Part shown: positions 33,120-41,434 of the stretch, piece after piece | Position numbering within the stretch: the stretch's first letter is position 1 | How the letters are laid out: each line of letters opens with the position of its first letter | NCBI GenBank assembly: GCA_016219875.1 | Contig: JACRJZ010000117.1 | Location: 16,936-80,935, forward strand | Source: Verrucomicrobiota bacterium | GTDB taxonomy: Bacteria; Verrucomicrobiota; Verrucomicrobiia; Limisphaerales; JACRJZ01 | Reading direction: 5' to 3' | DNA length: 64,000 bases | The notes under the pieces: model-generated | Told to the model about the DNA's origin: nothing | Seen by the model: the letters and a program-made list of their open reading frames with translations, nothing else | Databases searched by the model: none | Position numbers and translations under genes: made by a program

Positions 33120-33371
33120 TCAGAAAAACTTCGTGATGACTGTGATCACCATCCAGCCGTCCGGTTCCGACACGGCGTAGGCGATCACCTGTTTATTGGA
33201 ATAGTATTGCCCCCGCCATTCGCTTCCGAAAGGGAAATTCCGGCGAAAGCCCGTGCGGCCAAACTTGGCCGGGAACGTGCCGCCCTGCGACACCGTCGCA
33301 ATGACCTCGGACTCGGTGGCACCGCGTTCGGCGAGGCGTTGCTTGGCATGGGGGTGCAGTGTGACTTTCAT
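33120..33371 (-). CDS. DUF4258 protein, putative toxin
   Basis: This 83-residue protein begins KVTLHPHAKQRLAERGATESEV, the DUF4258 start with His and Arg residues reminiscent of RNase-type toxins of the RelE/BrnT kind, and ends IAYAVSEPDGWMVITVITKFF. With the DUF2283 gene it forms a likely toxin-antitoxin pair. ATG 33371 lies eight bases past the nuoG stop. Confidence 0.72.
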   Translation of the reverse strand: MKVTLHPHAKQRLAERGATESEVIATVSQGGTFPAKFGRTGFRRNFPFGSEWRGQYYSNKQVIAYAVSEPDGWMVITVITKFF

Positions 33372-33379
33372 CACGTGAG

Positions 33380-35062
33380 TCAAACCTGCACCGTCACTCC
33401 GATGCCGCCCAAGCCGGCCCACGTCAGGCCGCCGAAGCCGGGCACTTCTTTCGCCATCTGGTTGAACAAACCTTCAATGTTTGTCGGCAGGCTGGCGCCA
33501 GTGACGCTGGCGACCAACTCAACAAGGAACTCGCACTCAGGCCGCGCCTCGCCGGGCGGCTCGACGGCTTTCCAGAATTTCTGCACGCGGCCTTTGATGT
33601 TGGTGAACGAACCACGCTTCTCGGCGTGAGCGCAACCGGGCAGGAGGTAGTGGGCGGCGGCGGTGGTGGCATTCGGCAGAATGTCGCTGACGACGAGCAG
33701 GTCGAGCTTGCCCAGCAGGTCAGCACTGATGCCGTGTTTTGTCACGTCTTCGCCGAAGACAATCAGCGTCTTGATCGTGCCGCTGCGGATGCCATCGGCG
33801 ATCTTGGCAAGGTTGCAGCCCATCTCGGCGTAGGAATCCACGATGCCGGTCAGGATTGCGCCGTTGGTGTTTGGGTTCTTGTCAGCGTTCACCAGCAACT
33901 TGTCGCTGTCGCCGCGGCGCAGGACGGAGTCGGTGATGGCGCCGAGTCTGATCGCGAGTTTTTTGAGCAGCCAAAGTTCCTCGTTCGTCTGCCGCGCGGA
34001 AGTCACGATGGCGACGGAGCCTGATGGCGCTTTCTTGAGCTTCTCGGAAATCTTACCGAGCGTGGCCTGCCAAGTTCTGACTTCTGACTTCTGATCTCTG
34101 ACTTCTTTCAGTCTGTCTTCCCGCCCAATCCACTTGTAGTTCAGCCGGCCGGCGTCGCACATCCACGGGCCGTTGACGGCGTCGTTGTCGCGCGGGACGT
34201 AGCGGTAGATTCTCTCTTCGCGCGAGCCGATGAGGATGTTGCAGCCGGTGCCGCAACTCGTGCAGATGGACTTGGTTTCTTTCAGGAACCAGACGCGCAT
34301 CTGGAAGCGGAAATCTTTCGACGTGAGCGCGCCTACGGGGCAGATGTCCACCGTGTTGAGCGTGTAGTTGTTGTCGAAGGCGCGGCCCGGATAGGCGGCG
34401 ATGGTGTTGTAGCTGCCGCGATTGATGATGCCGAGCGCGTCGTCGCCAGCGATGTCGCGAGTGAAGCGGATGCAGCGCGAGCAGAGAATGCAACGCTCGT
34501 CGTCGAGCACGATGCGCGGACCGAGATCCACGGCCTTGGACTTGTGGACCTTCGCCTCGACGAAGCGGCTCGCGGACTGGCCGTATTGAACGGAGTATTC
34601 CTGAAGCTTGCACTCGCCCGCCTGGTCGCAGATGGGACAGTCGAGCGGGTGGTTGATGAGGAGGAATTCCAGCACGCCCTCGCGCATGGCTTTCACGTTG
34701 GGCGTGTCGGTGTAAATCTCCATGCCGGGCGTGATGGGCGTGGCGCAGGCGATGGCCGGGCGCGCCGACTTGTTGATGACGAGCGAGCCGTCCGGATTCT
34801 TGACTGGCTGGCGATCCGGGCCGAGCGCGGGCGTGCCGAACTCGACGAGGCACATCCGGCAGTTGCCGGCGATGGGCAGGTTCCGGTGATAGCAGTAATG
34901 CGGCACTGTGACGCCCGCTGCTTCGCACGCTTGGAGCATGGTCGTGGCGACGGGCTTGCCCTGCCAGTCGGGCGTGAGCTTGGGCGCGGCCACAGGAATG
35001 CCATTCAGCTTCACCGTCATGGTGTCGGCGGGCGGGGGAGCAGTTGTTACGGGTGTGGACAT
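33380..35062 (-). CDS. nuoG: NADH-quinone oxidoreductase subunit G (short form)
   Basis: The 560-residue subunit has the N-terminal 2Fe-2S motif (HYCYHRNLPIAGNCRMC), the His-Cys3 motif HPLDCPICDQAGEC, CILCSRCIRF and the extra 4Fe-4S site CTSCGTGCN. The molybdopterin-like C-terminal domain is shortened compared with the 700-900 residue forms. Residues ~317-328 (KEVRDQKSEVR) are encoded by a tandem word repeat at 34075-34111, an apparent in-frame insertion between the iron-sulfur and C-terminal domains. Confidence 0.92.
   Translation of the reverse strand: MSTPVTTAPPPADTMTVKLNGIPVAAPKLTPDWQGKPVATTMLQACEAAGVTVPHYCYHRNLPIAGNCRMCLVEFGTPALGPDRQPVKNPDGSLVINKSARPAIACATPITPGMEIYTDTPNVKAMREGVLEFLLINHPLDCPICDQAGECKLQEYSVQYGQSASRFVEAKVHKSKAVDLGPRIVLDDERCILCSRCIRFTRDIAGDDALGIINRGSYNTIAAYPGRAFDNNYTLNTVDICPVGALTSKDFRFQMRVWFLKETKSICTSCGTGCNILIGSREERIYRYVPRDNDAVNGPWMCDAGRLNYKWIGREDRLKEVRDQKSEVRTWQATLGKISEKLKKAPSGSVAIVTSARQTNEELWLLKKLAIRLGAITDSVLRRGDSDKLLVNADKNPNTNGAILTGIVDSYAEMGCNLAKIADGIRSGTIKTLIVFGEDVTKHGISADLLGKLDLLVVSDILPNATTAAAHYLLPGCAHAEKRGSFTNIKGRVQKFWKAVEPPGEARPECEFLVELVASVTGASLPTNIEGLFNQMAKEVPGFGGLTWAGLGGIGVTVQV
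34075..34111. repeat. Tandem word repeat TTCTGAC inside nuoG
   Basis: TTCTGAC occurs in near-perfect tandem with small variation (TTCTGATCTCTGAC). It encodes a charged peptide not expected in NuoG and has the same build as the other word repeats in the window. Confidence 0.7.
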
Positions 35063-35068
35063 CTGCGT

Positions 35069-35365
35069 TTAGGCCAAACGGTCCTTCCAGTAATCAGGAT
35101 GCCGGCTCAAGTGCATGACCGCGACGATCTGAATTCGATCCGGCAGCTCACGGTAAAGGAGCCGGTAGGGGAAAGTTTGCAGACGGTAGCTTCGCACTGG
35201 TTCCTCGTAGAAAGCCCAGCGATCGGGATGGTGACGAACCTGTTCCTTGCCTTCGCGGACGGCATCCAGGAATCTCCGGCCTAACCCCGGCTGCCGCTCG
35301 TCGTAGAAACAAGCTGCCTCGGTCAATTCCGTTTCGGCAATGAGGAGGTAGGTGAGGCGCTTCAC
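35069..35365 (-). CDS. ParE/RelE-superfamily toxin
   Basis: The 98-residue protein matches the plasmid-stabilisation (ParE) family: ETELTEAACFYDERQPGLGRRFLDAV, then VRSYRLQTFPYRLLYRE and VVAVMHLSRHPDYWKDR (here read as IVAVMHLSRHP). It would poison gyrase or cleave mRNA. It overlaps the antitoxin gene by four bases and ends seven bases before nuoG. Confidence 0.85.
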   Translation of the reverse strand: MKRLTYLLIAETELTEAACFYDERQPGLGRRFLDAVREGKEQVRHHPDRWAFYEEPVRSYRLQTFPYRLLYRELPDRIQIVAVMHLSRHPDYWKDRLA

Positions 35366-35595
35366 TTCAGTTTCCGGTAGGCATCCCGCATGACTTCGTT
35401 CGCGTCTCGCTCGGAAAGTTTTCCCTCATCGAAAGCGCGGCAGCGATCCACGGCTTCCTTCTTCCACGCGGCCTCGATCTCAGCATTCTCTTCGTCATCC
35501 TCCAAACTCACGAGGAGTTTCTGCGCCAAAGCGGCTCGCGCCTTCCCGGGGAGCGAGAGGGCCTCGATGAATACTTGCTCGGTTGTTGTGCTCAT
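35362..35595 (-). CDS. Addiction-module antitoxin (Unstab_antitox family)
   Basis: The 77-residue acidic protein shows ALSLPGKARAALAQKLLVSLE and EIEAAWKKEAVDRCRAFDEG, the pattern of the putative addiction-module component family that pairs with ParE-type toxins. The order is antitoxin then toxin, with an ATGA overlap. Confidence 0.85.
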   Translation of the reverse strand: MSTTTEQVFIEALSLPGKARAALAQKLLVSLEDDEENAEIEAAWKKEAVDRCRAFDEGKLSERDANEVMRDAYRKLK

Positions 35596-35610
35596 AAAAC
35601 ATCCTCCGAT

Positions 35611-36327
35611 TCACGGCTGCTTGGCCGCCAATCGCTTCACAAATTCGCGGTGTTCCTGGCTCGCGATTCCCTTCTTCAAAACCGCCTCCACTTTGCGCTT
35701 ATCTGCCGCCAGCAACGCCCGCAAGTCGAGCCACAGACCGGGAAACACGGCGCTGCAATACACCCCGTCGGCGCGTGGCTTGAGCGGCACATACGCGCTG
35801 TCCTGCAAGGTCCACCAGTCGAAGCGCGCGTCCATGACCTGCCAGAGCAGGAATTCTTGCGCGCCAATTCGTTCGTACACCCGGCGTTTTTCGTGCGCGT
35901 CGTAATCTTTGCTGGTGACGGCGACTTCAGCCAGCAGTTCGGGAGCGCCTTCGATGTAGTTGTCCGTGGAAATCCACGACTTTCCAATGTGGGGCCGCGC
36001 GATCCGCAGCAGACAATCGGGTTGGTACTCGTTCCGGTTGTCGAGCCGCACCGACGTTGCCACGCGCGCGCTCACGCCGGGTGTCGCTTCTGCGTAACGG
36101 TCCAGGTAGCGAAACAGCAAGCTGTGCGAACTGCTGTGGAGATCTGAGATGGGCGGCGGCATAAAGACAATTCCTTCAATCAACTCGGCCCGCTTGAGTT
36201 CCGGCGTGGCATCCCACCGCCGCTCAAATTCACAGCGCGACAAATGTTCGCCATTGCGCAACGGCGCTTCAATGGTCTTGCCGCTATTTTTGCGCGCTCT
36301 TGGTCGTTCTAGGATTGCGGTCGTCAT
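35611..36327 (-). CDS. Uma2-family putative PD-(D/E)XK nuclease
   Basis: This 238-residue protein has the Uma2 (DUF820) core: ELIEGIVFMPPPIS, a YQPDCLLRI Asp strand, then APELLAEVAVTSKDYD with the catalytic Glu, and KRRVYERIGAQEFLLWQVMD. Uma2 proteins are numerous in cyanobacteria and Planctomycetes/Verrucomicrobia and their biological role is unknown. It lies 15 bases after nuoF and 15 bases before the addiction-module antitoxin. Confidence 0.82.
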   Translation of the reverse strand: MTTAILERPRARKNSGKTIEAPLRNGEHLSRCEFERRWDATPELKRAELIEGIVFMPPPISDLHSSSHSLLFRYLDRYAEATPGVSARVATSVRLDNRNEYQPDCLLRIARPHIGKSWISTDNYIEGAPELLAEVAVTSKDYDAHEKRRVYERIGAQEFLLWQVMDARFDWWTLQDSAYVPLKPRADGVYCSAVFPGLWLDLRALLAADKRKVEAVLKKGIASQEHREFVKRLAAKQP

Positions 36328-36342
36328 ACCAAGGAAATCGAA

Positions 36343-37779
36343 TCACAGTTGGGGGCTGGCGGCAATTTTCATTTCCGGCGTCGCCGCAACTCCGCTTCCG
36401 GCCCGCTTCGCCTCATCCGCCGCGCCTTTGGCGACGAACTCGTCTTTGAACTTCGCGACGAAGCTTTGCACCGGCCAGGAGCAGGCTTCGCCGAACGCGC
36501 AGATCGTGCGGCCGCCAGGGATGTTGTCGGCAATCTTGGCGAGGTAATCGGCGTCCTGCGCGCGGCCTTCGCCGTGGGTGAGACGGCGGAGCGCCTTGGC
36601 CATCCAGAGCGAGCCTTCGCGGCAGGGCGTGCATTGGCCGCAGCTTTCGTGGGCGTAGAACTCGCTGATATTCGCCAGCGCCGCCACGATGTCCGTGGTG
36701 TCGTCCATCACGATGATGGCGCTGGAGCCGGACATCGTGCCCGCCGCGGCGAGCGAATCGAAGTCATACGGCAAATCGAGCATCTCGACCTGTTGCTCGA
36801 CATCGCGGCCGTCGGGACCGCGCTTCTTGATCTTGAATCGTTCGCCGGCCTTGAGGACTTTTGCCGAGGAACCCCCGGGAATGACGGCTTTCAAGGTTCG
36901 CCCTTCGCGCAAGCCCCCGCCGAAGCCCTCGTGGAAAATGAGTTCGCCCAGCGTGACTTTGCCGACTTCGGTTTCGTAGTAGCCGGGTTTGCGGACGTGG
37001 CCGCTGAGGCTGACGATGCGCGTGCCGGTGTTGTTCGGCGTGCCGAGTTTGGCGTATTCGGCGCCGCCCATCGCGACGATGTGCTTCACGTGACAGAGCG
37101 TCTCGACGTTGTTGACGATGGTCGGGCACTGGTAGAGGCCGAGCACGGCCGGAAAATACGGCGGCTTGATGCGCGGGTAGGCGCGCTTGCCTTCAAGCGA
37201 TTCGATCAGGCCAGTCTCCTCGCCGCAGATGTAAGCGCCCGCGCCACGATGGACGTGGAGTTCGAGATCGTAGCCGCTGCCGAGAATGTTCTGGCCGAGA
37301 AGACCCTTCGTCTTCGCCTCGCGGATGGCACGGTTCAGGATGCGCGCGCCTTCGTGCATCTCACCGCGGATGTAGATGTAGGCGAGGTGAACGTCGTTGG
37401 CGTAGCTGGAGATGATGAGGCCCTCCAGCAACTGGTGCGGGTCCTTGTAGATAATCTGCCGGTCCTTGAATGTGCCCGGCTCGGATTCGTCGGCGTTGCA
37501 GATGAGGTAAATCGGCTTGCCACTGCGACGGTCCACGAAGTTCCACTTCATGCCGCAGGAGAAGCCCGCCCCGCCGCGACCGCGCAGGCCGGAGAGGCTG
37601 ACTTCACGGCGCAATTGCTCCGGCGCGGTGAGCGTCTTGCCGTCGGCGGTGGTCGCGGGCTTCAGCGCCAGCGCCTTTTTCAAAGCCTCGTAGCCGCCGT
37701 GGCGCAAGTAGCAGTCGAGGTCCGGCGTGTAACCGGGCTGATCGAGGTGCTTCAGAATGAGGCGGTATTCTTGCGGCAT
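36343..37779 (-). CDS. nuoF: NADH-quinone oxidoreductase subunit F
   Basis: The 478-residue flavoprotein oxidises NADH. It has the FMN/NADH site LSGLRGRGGAGFSCGMKW, CNADESEPGTFKDR, HRGAGAYICGEETGLIESLEG-type segments and the 4Fe-4S motif CGQCTPCREGS with the distal Cys in TICAFGEA. The start is ATG 37779, one base after the stop of the upstream accessory frame. Confidence 0.94.
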   Translation of the reverse strand: MPQEYRLILKHLDQPGYTPDLDCYLRHGGYEALKKALALKPATTADGKTLTAPEQLRREVSLSGLRGRGGAGFSCGMKWNFVDRRSGKPIYLICNADESEPGTFKDRQIIYKDPHQLLEGLIISSYANDVHLAYIYIRGEMHEGARILNRAIREAKTKGLLGQNILGSGYDLELHVHRGAGAYICGEETGLIESLEGKRAYPRIKPPYFPAVLGLYQCPTIVNNVETLCHVKHIVAMGGAEYAKLGTPNNTGTRIVSLSGHVRKPGYYETEVGKVTLGELIFHEGFGGGLREGRTLKAVIPGGSSAKVLKAGERFKIKKRGPDGRDVEQQVEMLDLPYDFDSLAAAGTMSGSSAIIVMDDTTDIVAALANISEFYAHESCGQCTPCREGSLWMAKALRRLTHGEGRAQDADYLAKIADNIPGGRTICAFGEACSWPVQSFVAKFKDEFVAKGAADEAKRAGSGVAATPEMKIAASPQL

Positions 37780-37780
37780 A

Positions 37781-38218
37781 TCAACGGCTTGACTCCCTCC
37801 GGGAAATCTCTAGGTTAGCCCGCGCCTCGCACTGCCCGATGGTGTAACGGTAGCACAGCAGACTCTGGATCTGTTTGTCATGGTTCAAATCCATGTCGGG
37901 CAGCCAAACTTTCCCCAACAACGATTTAGCTTTTTCCCAACTGCACATCTTCCCGGCGGCCAGCTCGGCATCCGAAAGTTTCAACCGCCAAAAGCCAGGC
38001 CGCTGCTCCAACCGACGCAGTCTCGCCTTCTGGCGCTCCAACTCGCGAAGTGAACGCACGCCACCCCACATCCCAAGAGCCTTCAGGCAATTCTCGTTCA
38101 TCTGCCAACGTTCATCGGGTGTGCCTGCAAGAGCGCGAGCTTGGGCAATCTTTTGCTCTTCGCTCAAGCCTCGCATCCGGCGGATGCAGCGATAAACTTT
38201 GGGCCAATCTTTCAACAC
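37781..38218 (-). CDS. Uncertain small ORF running antisense through tRNA-Gln
   Basis: The 145-residue frame is not recognised. Residues 1-105 look protein-like, helical and basic (CIRRMRGLSEEQKIAQARAL, WQMNENCLKALGMWGG, SLRELERQKARLRRLEQ). The last ~40 residues are the antisense of the tRNA-Gln gene, so either the gene was extended through the tRNA or it is a truncated gene whose true end is lost. The stop lies one base before nuoF. The first part may belong with the SDH-protease cassette. Confidence 0.45.
   Translation of the reverse strand: MLKDWPKVYRCIRRMRGLSEEQKIAQARALAGTPDERWQMNENCLKALGMWGGVRSLRELERQKARLRRLEQRPGFWRLKLSDAELAAGKMCSWEKAKSLLGKVWLPDMDLNHDKQIQSLLCYRYTIGQCEARANLEISRRESSR
37833..37906 (+). 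tRNA. tRNA-Gln (anticodon CTG)
   Basis: The 74 bases fold as a cloverleaf: acceptor TGCCCGA pairing TCGGGCA, D-arm GTGT...GCAC, anticodon stem GCAGA/TCTGT with loop CTCTGGA, T-arm CATGG TTCAAAT CCATG, discriminator G and encoded CCA. The anticodon CTG reads CAG codons. It is the only plus-strand gene within the nuo locus, and its 3' end faces the SDH-protease cassette, an orientation seen where elements use tRNA 3' ends for integration. Confidence 0.93.
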
Positions 38219-38237
38219 AGGTCAAGGCGAGCTGGAA

Positions 38238-38504
38238 TCATTCCGGCAGCAGACATTCACGTCCACCAGTGATCGGTCCGTTTTCCATCGGAGAAAATCG
38301 CCCTTCAGATCGGGATGTGGTTGTGGCGTCGTGGAAACGTTGTCCCCCCGTATCGAGGGGCGGCAGGGTGTACTCCTGCCTCGTGGCAAGCCCTTCGCGC
38401 TGCATTTCTTCGTAGAACCGGCGCAACTCCCTGAACTCGTCGTTCTGGGCGAGTCTATTACCGTTTTCTTTCAGGACCTTTTCGACATTTTCGACAATGC
38501 TCAT
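38238..38504 (-). CDS. Small hypothetical protein downstream of SDH-type protease
   Basis: This 88-residue frame starts 12 bases after the protease stop. Residues 1-45 form a charged helix pair (SIVENVEKVLKENGNRLAQN, FRELRRFYEEMQREG); the rest is polar and unstructured. No family is recognised. Co-orientation and tight spacing suggest it works with the protease, perhaps as adaptor or inhibitor. Confidence 0.5.
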   Translation of the reverse strand: MSIVENVEKVLKENGNRLAQNDEFRELRRFYEEMQREGLATRQEYTLPPLDTGGQRFHDATTTSRSEGRFSPMENGPITGGRECLLPE

Positions 38505-38516
38505 AAATCAGATCGC

Positions 38517-39389
38517 TCAGAAGTAATTTCGGCTGTGAAGGAAGATTTTGTAGTTTTGTCTGCGGACGTACTCTAGCAGCAGATCGTTGTACGAGCGAAT
38601 CAGCGGACGAAGCTTCGGATCGTTGGAGTAGTCCTCAATTTTCAGTCGCAGCACGCTCTTCAACGTGCCGACGCCGATCATTCGCCCGTGCGAGTGCCAA
38701 ATCTTATTGTCCCCCAGCACACGGGCAATCTCTTCGGCTCGTTGCTCTTTCTCCTCCGGCGTGACCGGCTTGCCAAGCTTGTCGGGATTAGTTTCGTGCG
38801 CAGTCCAACTGCTGAACTTGTATTGCACAAGCCATTTCTTGAGGAGGGTGACGGTCAAATTCCGCGCCTGTTCGTAGCGGCTTAGCATGGCCAAATCCTG
38901 ACTCTGTAGAATGAGGAATTCGGCTTTGGTCAATTCATCCTTTCGGGCCTTCTCCAGCAACTTCTCGACCTGATCAAGGTAGCCGAGCGCCGGGACATAC
39001 TCCTTGCCGTTGAAAACCTGAGGATCAATCGGGCCAAGCGAGGAGGAGTAGTCCATGAAAATCTTGTCGCCCGACATACAGAGAATCGTGCCCGCTGACA
39101 TCGCGTAATCAGGAACCACAAAGTACACGTCTTTGGGATAGTGGTGGCGGATGATCTCCACCATCTTTTCGACCGTCTCCACGTTGCCGCCAGGCGAGTT
39201 CAGGATGATGGCGAGCCTTGCCCTGGCCTTCCCACCTTCTTGGAGCTTCTCGATGAAATCGCGAAAGCCCTTTTCGTAATACGGGTGAAACTCTCCGAAG
39301 TAAAAGACAACGTCTGCCTCGAACTGCTTCTCCAGTTCTTGGAGCCGTTCGGAGAGAACGCTTTTGATAGTGTCGTCTAGGATCAGCAT
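38517..39389 (-). CDS. SDH-family Clp-fold serine protease (SDH_sah)
   Basis: The 290-residue protein has a Clp/crotonase fold: LAIILNSPGGNVETVEKMVE (oxyanion strand), VVPDYAMSAGTILCMSGD with the nucleophile Ser in AMSAGT near residue 100, then YSSSLGPIDPQV. This matches the serine-dehydrogenase-proteinase family of cytosolic Clp-fold peptidases with no known physiological role. ATG 39389, 13 bases after nuoE, gives the natural start; upstream codons overlap nuoE. The C-terminal ~100 residues are helical and probably oligomerise. Confidence 0.75.
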   Translation of the reverse strand: MLILDDTIKSVLSERLQELEKQFEADVVFYFGEFHPYYEKGFRDFIEKLQEGGKARARLAIILNSPGGNVETVEKMVEIIRHHYPKDVYFVVPDYAMSAGTILCMSGDKIFMDYSSSLGPIDPQVFNGKEYVPALGYLDQVEKLLEKARKDELTKAEFLILQSQDLAMLSRYEQARNLTVTLLKKWLVQYKFSSWTAHETNPDKLGKPVTPEEKEQRAEEIARVLGDNKIWHSHGRMIGVGTLKSVLRLKIEDYSNDPKLRPLIRSYNDLLLEYVRRQNYKIFLHSRNYF

Positions 39390-39402
39390 GGTGTTCTGGC
39401 TT

Positions 39403-39888
39403 TCATTTACACCTCGCGACAATTTCCTCCGCCTTCTTCGTCGTGACACCTTCGTAGAACTCCTCGTTGCACATCATCACCGGCGCCGTGCCGCAACTGG
39501 CCAGGCACTCCACGAACTCGACCGTGAACTTGCCGTCCGGCGTGGTTTGCGGGCCGTGCTTGTGCGGATCGAGGCCGAGCTTGCCGCACAGGTGCTCGTG
39601 CAGCTTGAACGAGCCGCCCAACATGCAGCTCAGCGTCCGGCAGACTTTCAGATGAAACTTCCCGATCAGCTCCTGATGGAACATCGGGTAAAACGTCACC
39701 AGTTCGTAAACGTTGATCGGCTGCAAGCCCAGCTTGGCCGCCGTCCACTCCATCGCTTCGGGCGAGATGTGACCGAAGTGATCCTGCAAGGCGTGCAGCA
39801 CCATCACCGACGCGCTCCGCTTCTGCGGATAGTGCGTGATCAGTTCGTTGATCTCGGCTTCGATCTTGGAGGGAACGTTGAAGCTCAT
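39403..39888 (-). CDS. nuoE: NADH-quinone oxidoreductase subunit E
   Basis: The 161-residue thioredoxin-fold subunit has the 2Fe-2S ligands in VCRTLSCML and ECLASCGTAPV. The helical N-terminus (VLHALQDHFGHISPEAMEWTA) is normal. It overlaps nuoD by four bases (39885-39888). Confidence 0.93.
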   Translation of the reverse strand: MSFNVPSKIEAEINELITHYPQKRSASVMVLHALQDHFGHISPEAMEWTAAKLGLQPINVYELVTFYPMFHQELIGKFHLKVCRTLSCMLGGSFKLHEHLCGKLGLDPHKHGPQTTPDGKFTVEFVECLASCGTAPVMMCNEEFYEGVTTKKAEEIVARCK

Positions 39889-41153
39889 CGGTCACACTCC
39901 CCCATCACGAAGTCGAACGACCCCAGGATCGCCGTGATATCGCTCACCATGTGCCCCGGCAGCAGATGCGACAGGACGCTCAAGTTCACGAACGACGGCG
40001 ACCGAATCTTCAGCCGATACGGCGTGCCGCCGCCACGGCTGTTGATGTAGAAGCCCAGTTCGCCCTTCGGATTTTCCGCGCCGAAATAGACCTCGCCCGG
40101 CGGCGCGTTCACACCTTGCGTCACGATCATGAACTGGTGAATCAACTCCTCCATCTTCGTCAGGACCTTTTCCTTCGGCGGCAACACCGTCTTGCCGTCA
40201 GGAATGTTCACCGGCCCGCCGGGCAGCTTGTCGAGGCACTGATGCACGATCCGCACGCTCTGGCGCATTTCCTCCATGCGCACCAGGTAGCGGTCGTAGC
40301 AATCGCCGACCTCGCCCAGCGGCACCTCGAAGTCCAACTCGCCATAGACCAAATACGGATGCCGCTTGCGCAAGTCGTAATCCACGCCGCTGGCGCGCAG
40401 GTTCGGGCCGGTCATCGCGTAGTCGATCGCCACTTCCTTCGAGATCACACCCACGTCCTTCGTGCGGTCCATGAAAATGCGGTTCCGCGTCAGCAACTTC
40501 TCCGTCTCGTCGATGTTCACGACGACCTCGTTGAGAAACTTGCGGCACTCGTTCGTCCAGCCCGGCGGCAAATCGCGCGACACGCCGCCGATGCGCGTGA
40601 AGTTCGTGGTGAACCGCGCGCCCGTCAGCTTCTCGCACAGGCTGTAAATCTTCTCCCGCTCGGTGAACGTGTGGAGGAACACCGTCATCGCCCCCACGTC
40701 CATCGCGTAGCAGCCGATGCCGAGCAAGTGCGACGAAATCCGGGCCAGTTCGCAGCAGATCACGCGGATGAACTGGCAGCGCGGCGTGAGCTGTTTGTCG
40801 ATGCCCATCAATTTCTCCACCGCCAGGGCGTAGGCGACGTTGTTGGCCAGTGGCGCGAGATAATCCAGCCGATCCGTGTAGGGGATGAACTGACAATAGG
40901 TCATGTTCTCCGCGATCTTCTCGTCGCCACGATGCAGGTAGCCCACGTCCGGCGTGGCCTTGGTGATGATCTCGCCGTCCAATTCGATCACGATGCGCAA
41001 GACACCGTGCGTGGCCGGATGCGACGGCCCGACGTTCAGGACCATCTTGTCGCCGCTCAACTCCTGCAAATCGTCAGCCTGGGCAAGCGTCTGCGCCGCC
41101 TGCTCGGCTTGCGCCGCTGGCTCGCGAAATTGGATTTCTTGAACAGCCGCCAC
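39885..41153 (-). CDS. nuoD: NADH-quinone oxidoreductase subunit D
   Basis: The 422-residue quinone-site subunit shows NVGPSHPATHGVLRIVIELDG, GYLHRGDEKIAENMTY and the C-terminal DITAILGSFDFVMGECDR. GTG 41153 is favoured as start: it is two bases after the L7/L12-like gene's stop and has GGAAGG placed six bases ahead. The N-terminal ~35 residues are a low-complexity Gln/Ala extension before the conserved core; an internal ATG before VLNVGP is an alternative. Confidence 0.92.
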   Translation of the reverse strand: MAAVQEIQFREPAAQAEQAAQTLAQADDLQELSGDKMVLNVGPSHPATHGVLRIVIELDGEIITKATPDVGYLHRGDEKIAENMTYCQFIPYTDRLDYLAPLANNVAYALAVEKLMGIDKQLTPRCQFIRVICCELARISSHLLGIGCYAMDVGAMTVFLHTFTEREKIYSLCEKLTGARFTTNFTRIGGVSRDLPPGWTNECRKFLNEVVVNIDETEKLLTRNRIFMDRTKDVGVISKEVAIDYAMTGPNLRASGVDYDLRKRHPYLVYGELDFEVPLGEVGDCYDRYLVRMEEMRQSVRIVHQCLDKLPGGPVNIPDGKTVLPPKEKVLTKMEELIHQFMIVTQGVNAPPGEVYFGAENPKGELGFYINSRGGGTPYRLKIRSPSFVNLSVLSHLLPGHMVSDITAILGSFDFVMGECDR

Positions 41154-41155
41154 AA

Positions 41156-41431
41156 TTACCTTCCGAAAACCATCATCAAGACAAACGCGGTTGCGCCCAG
41201 CGCAAACACGACTGCCATCACCATTCCAAAACAACCCGCCTTCTTCGGCAACGCGCTGGACTTCTCCGGCTGCTTGAAGCGCAACTGCCGCTCCAGTTCC
41301 TCGACCCAATCCTTTGCTTCCTTCAAGCCAGTTCCAGAGGCCTCGCGGTAAAGCTTGATCGCTTCGATCTTCTTGCCGCCGAGAATTGCGGCTTCGATTT
41401 CCTGTTGCTGTTGTTCGGTAAGTTGAGCCAT
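41156..41431 (-). CDS. L7/L12 C-terminal-domain-like membrane-anchored protein
   Basis: The 91-residue protein has an N-terminal segment EIEAAILGGKKIEAIKLYRE followed by TGLKEAKDWVEELE, which resembles the ribosomal L7/L12 C-terminal fold seen in several small bacterial proteins, and a C-terminal membrane helix (GMVMAVVFALGATAFVLMMVF). The function is unknown. It lies between the aspartic protease and nuoD with gaps of three and two bases. Confidence 0.65.
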   Translation of the reverse strand: MAQLTEQQQQEIEAAILGGKKIEAIKLYREASGTGLKEAKDWVEELERQLRFKQPEKSSALPKKAGCFGMVMAVVFALGATAFVLMMVFGR

Positions 41432-41434
41432 GAA

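Noticed and set aside
37833..39400. Integrative element bounded by tRNA-Gln attachment sites
   Set aside because: No integrase gene and no second copy of the tRNA 3' end could be found around the far edge of the cassette.
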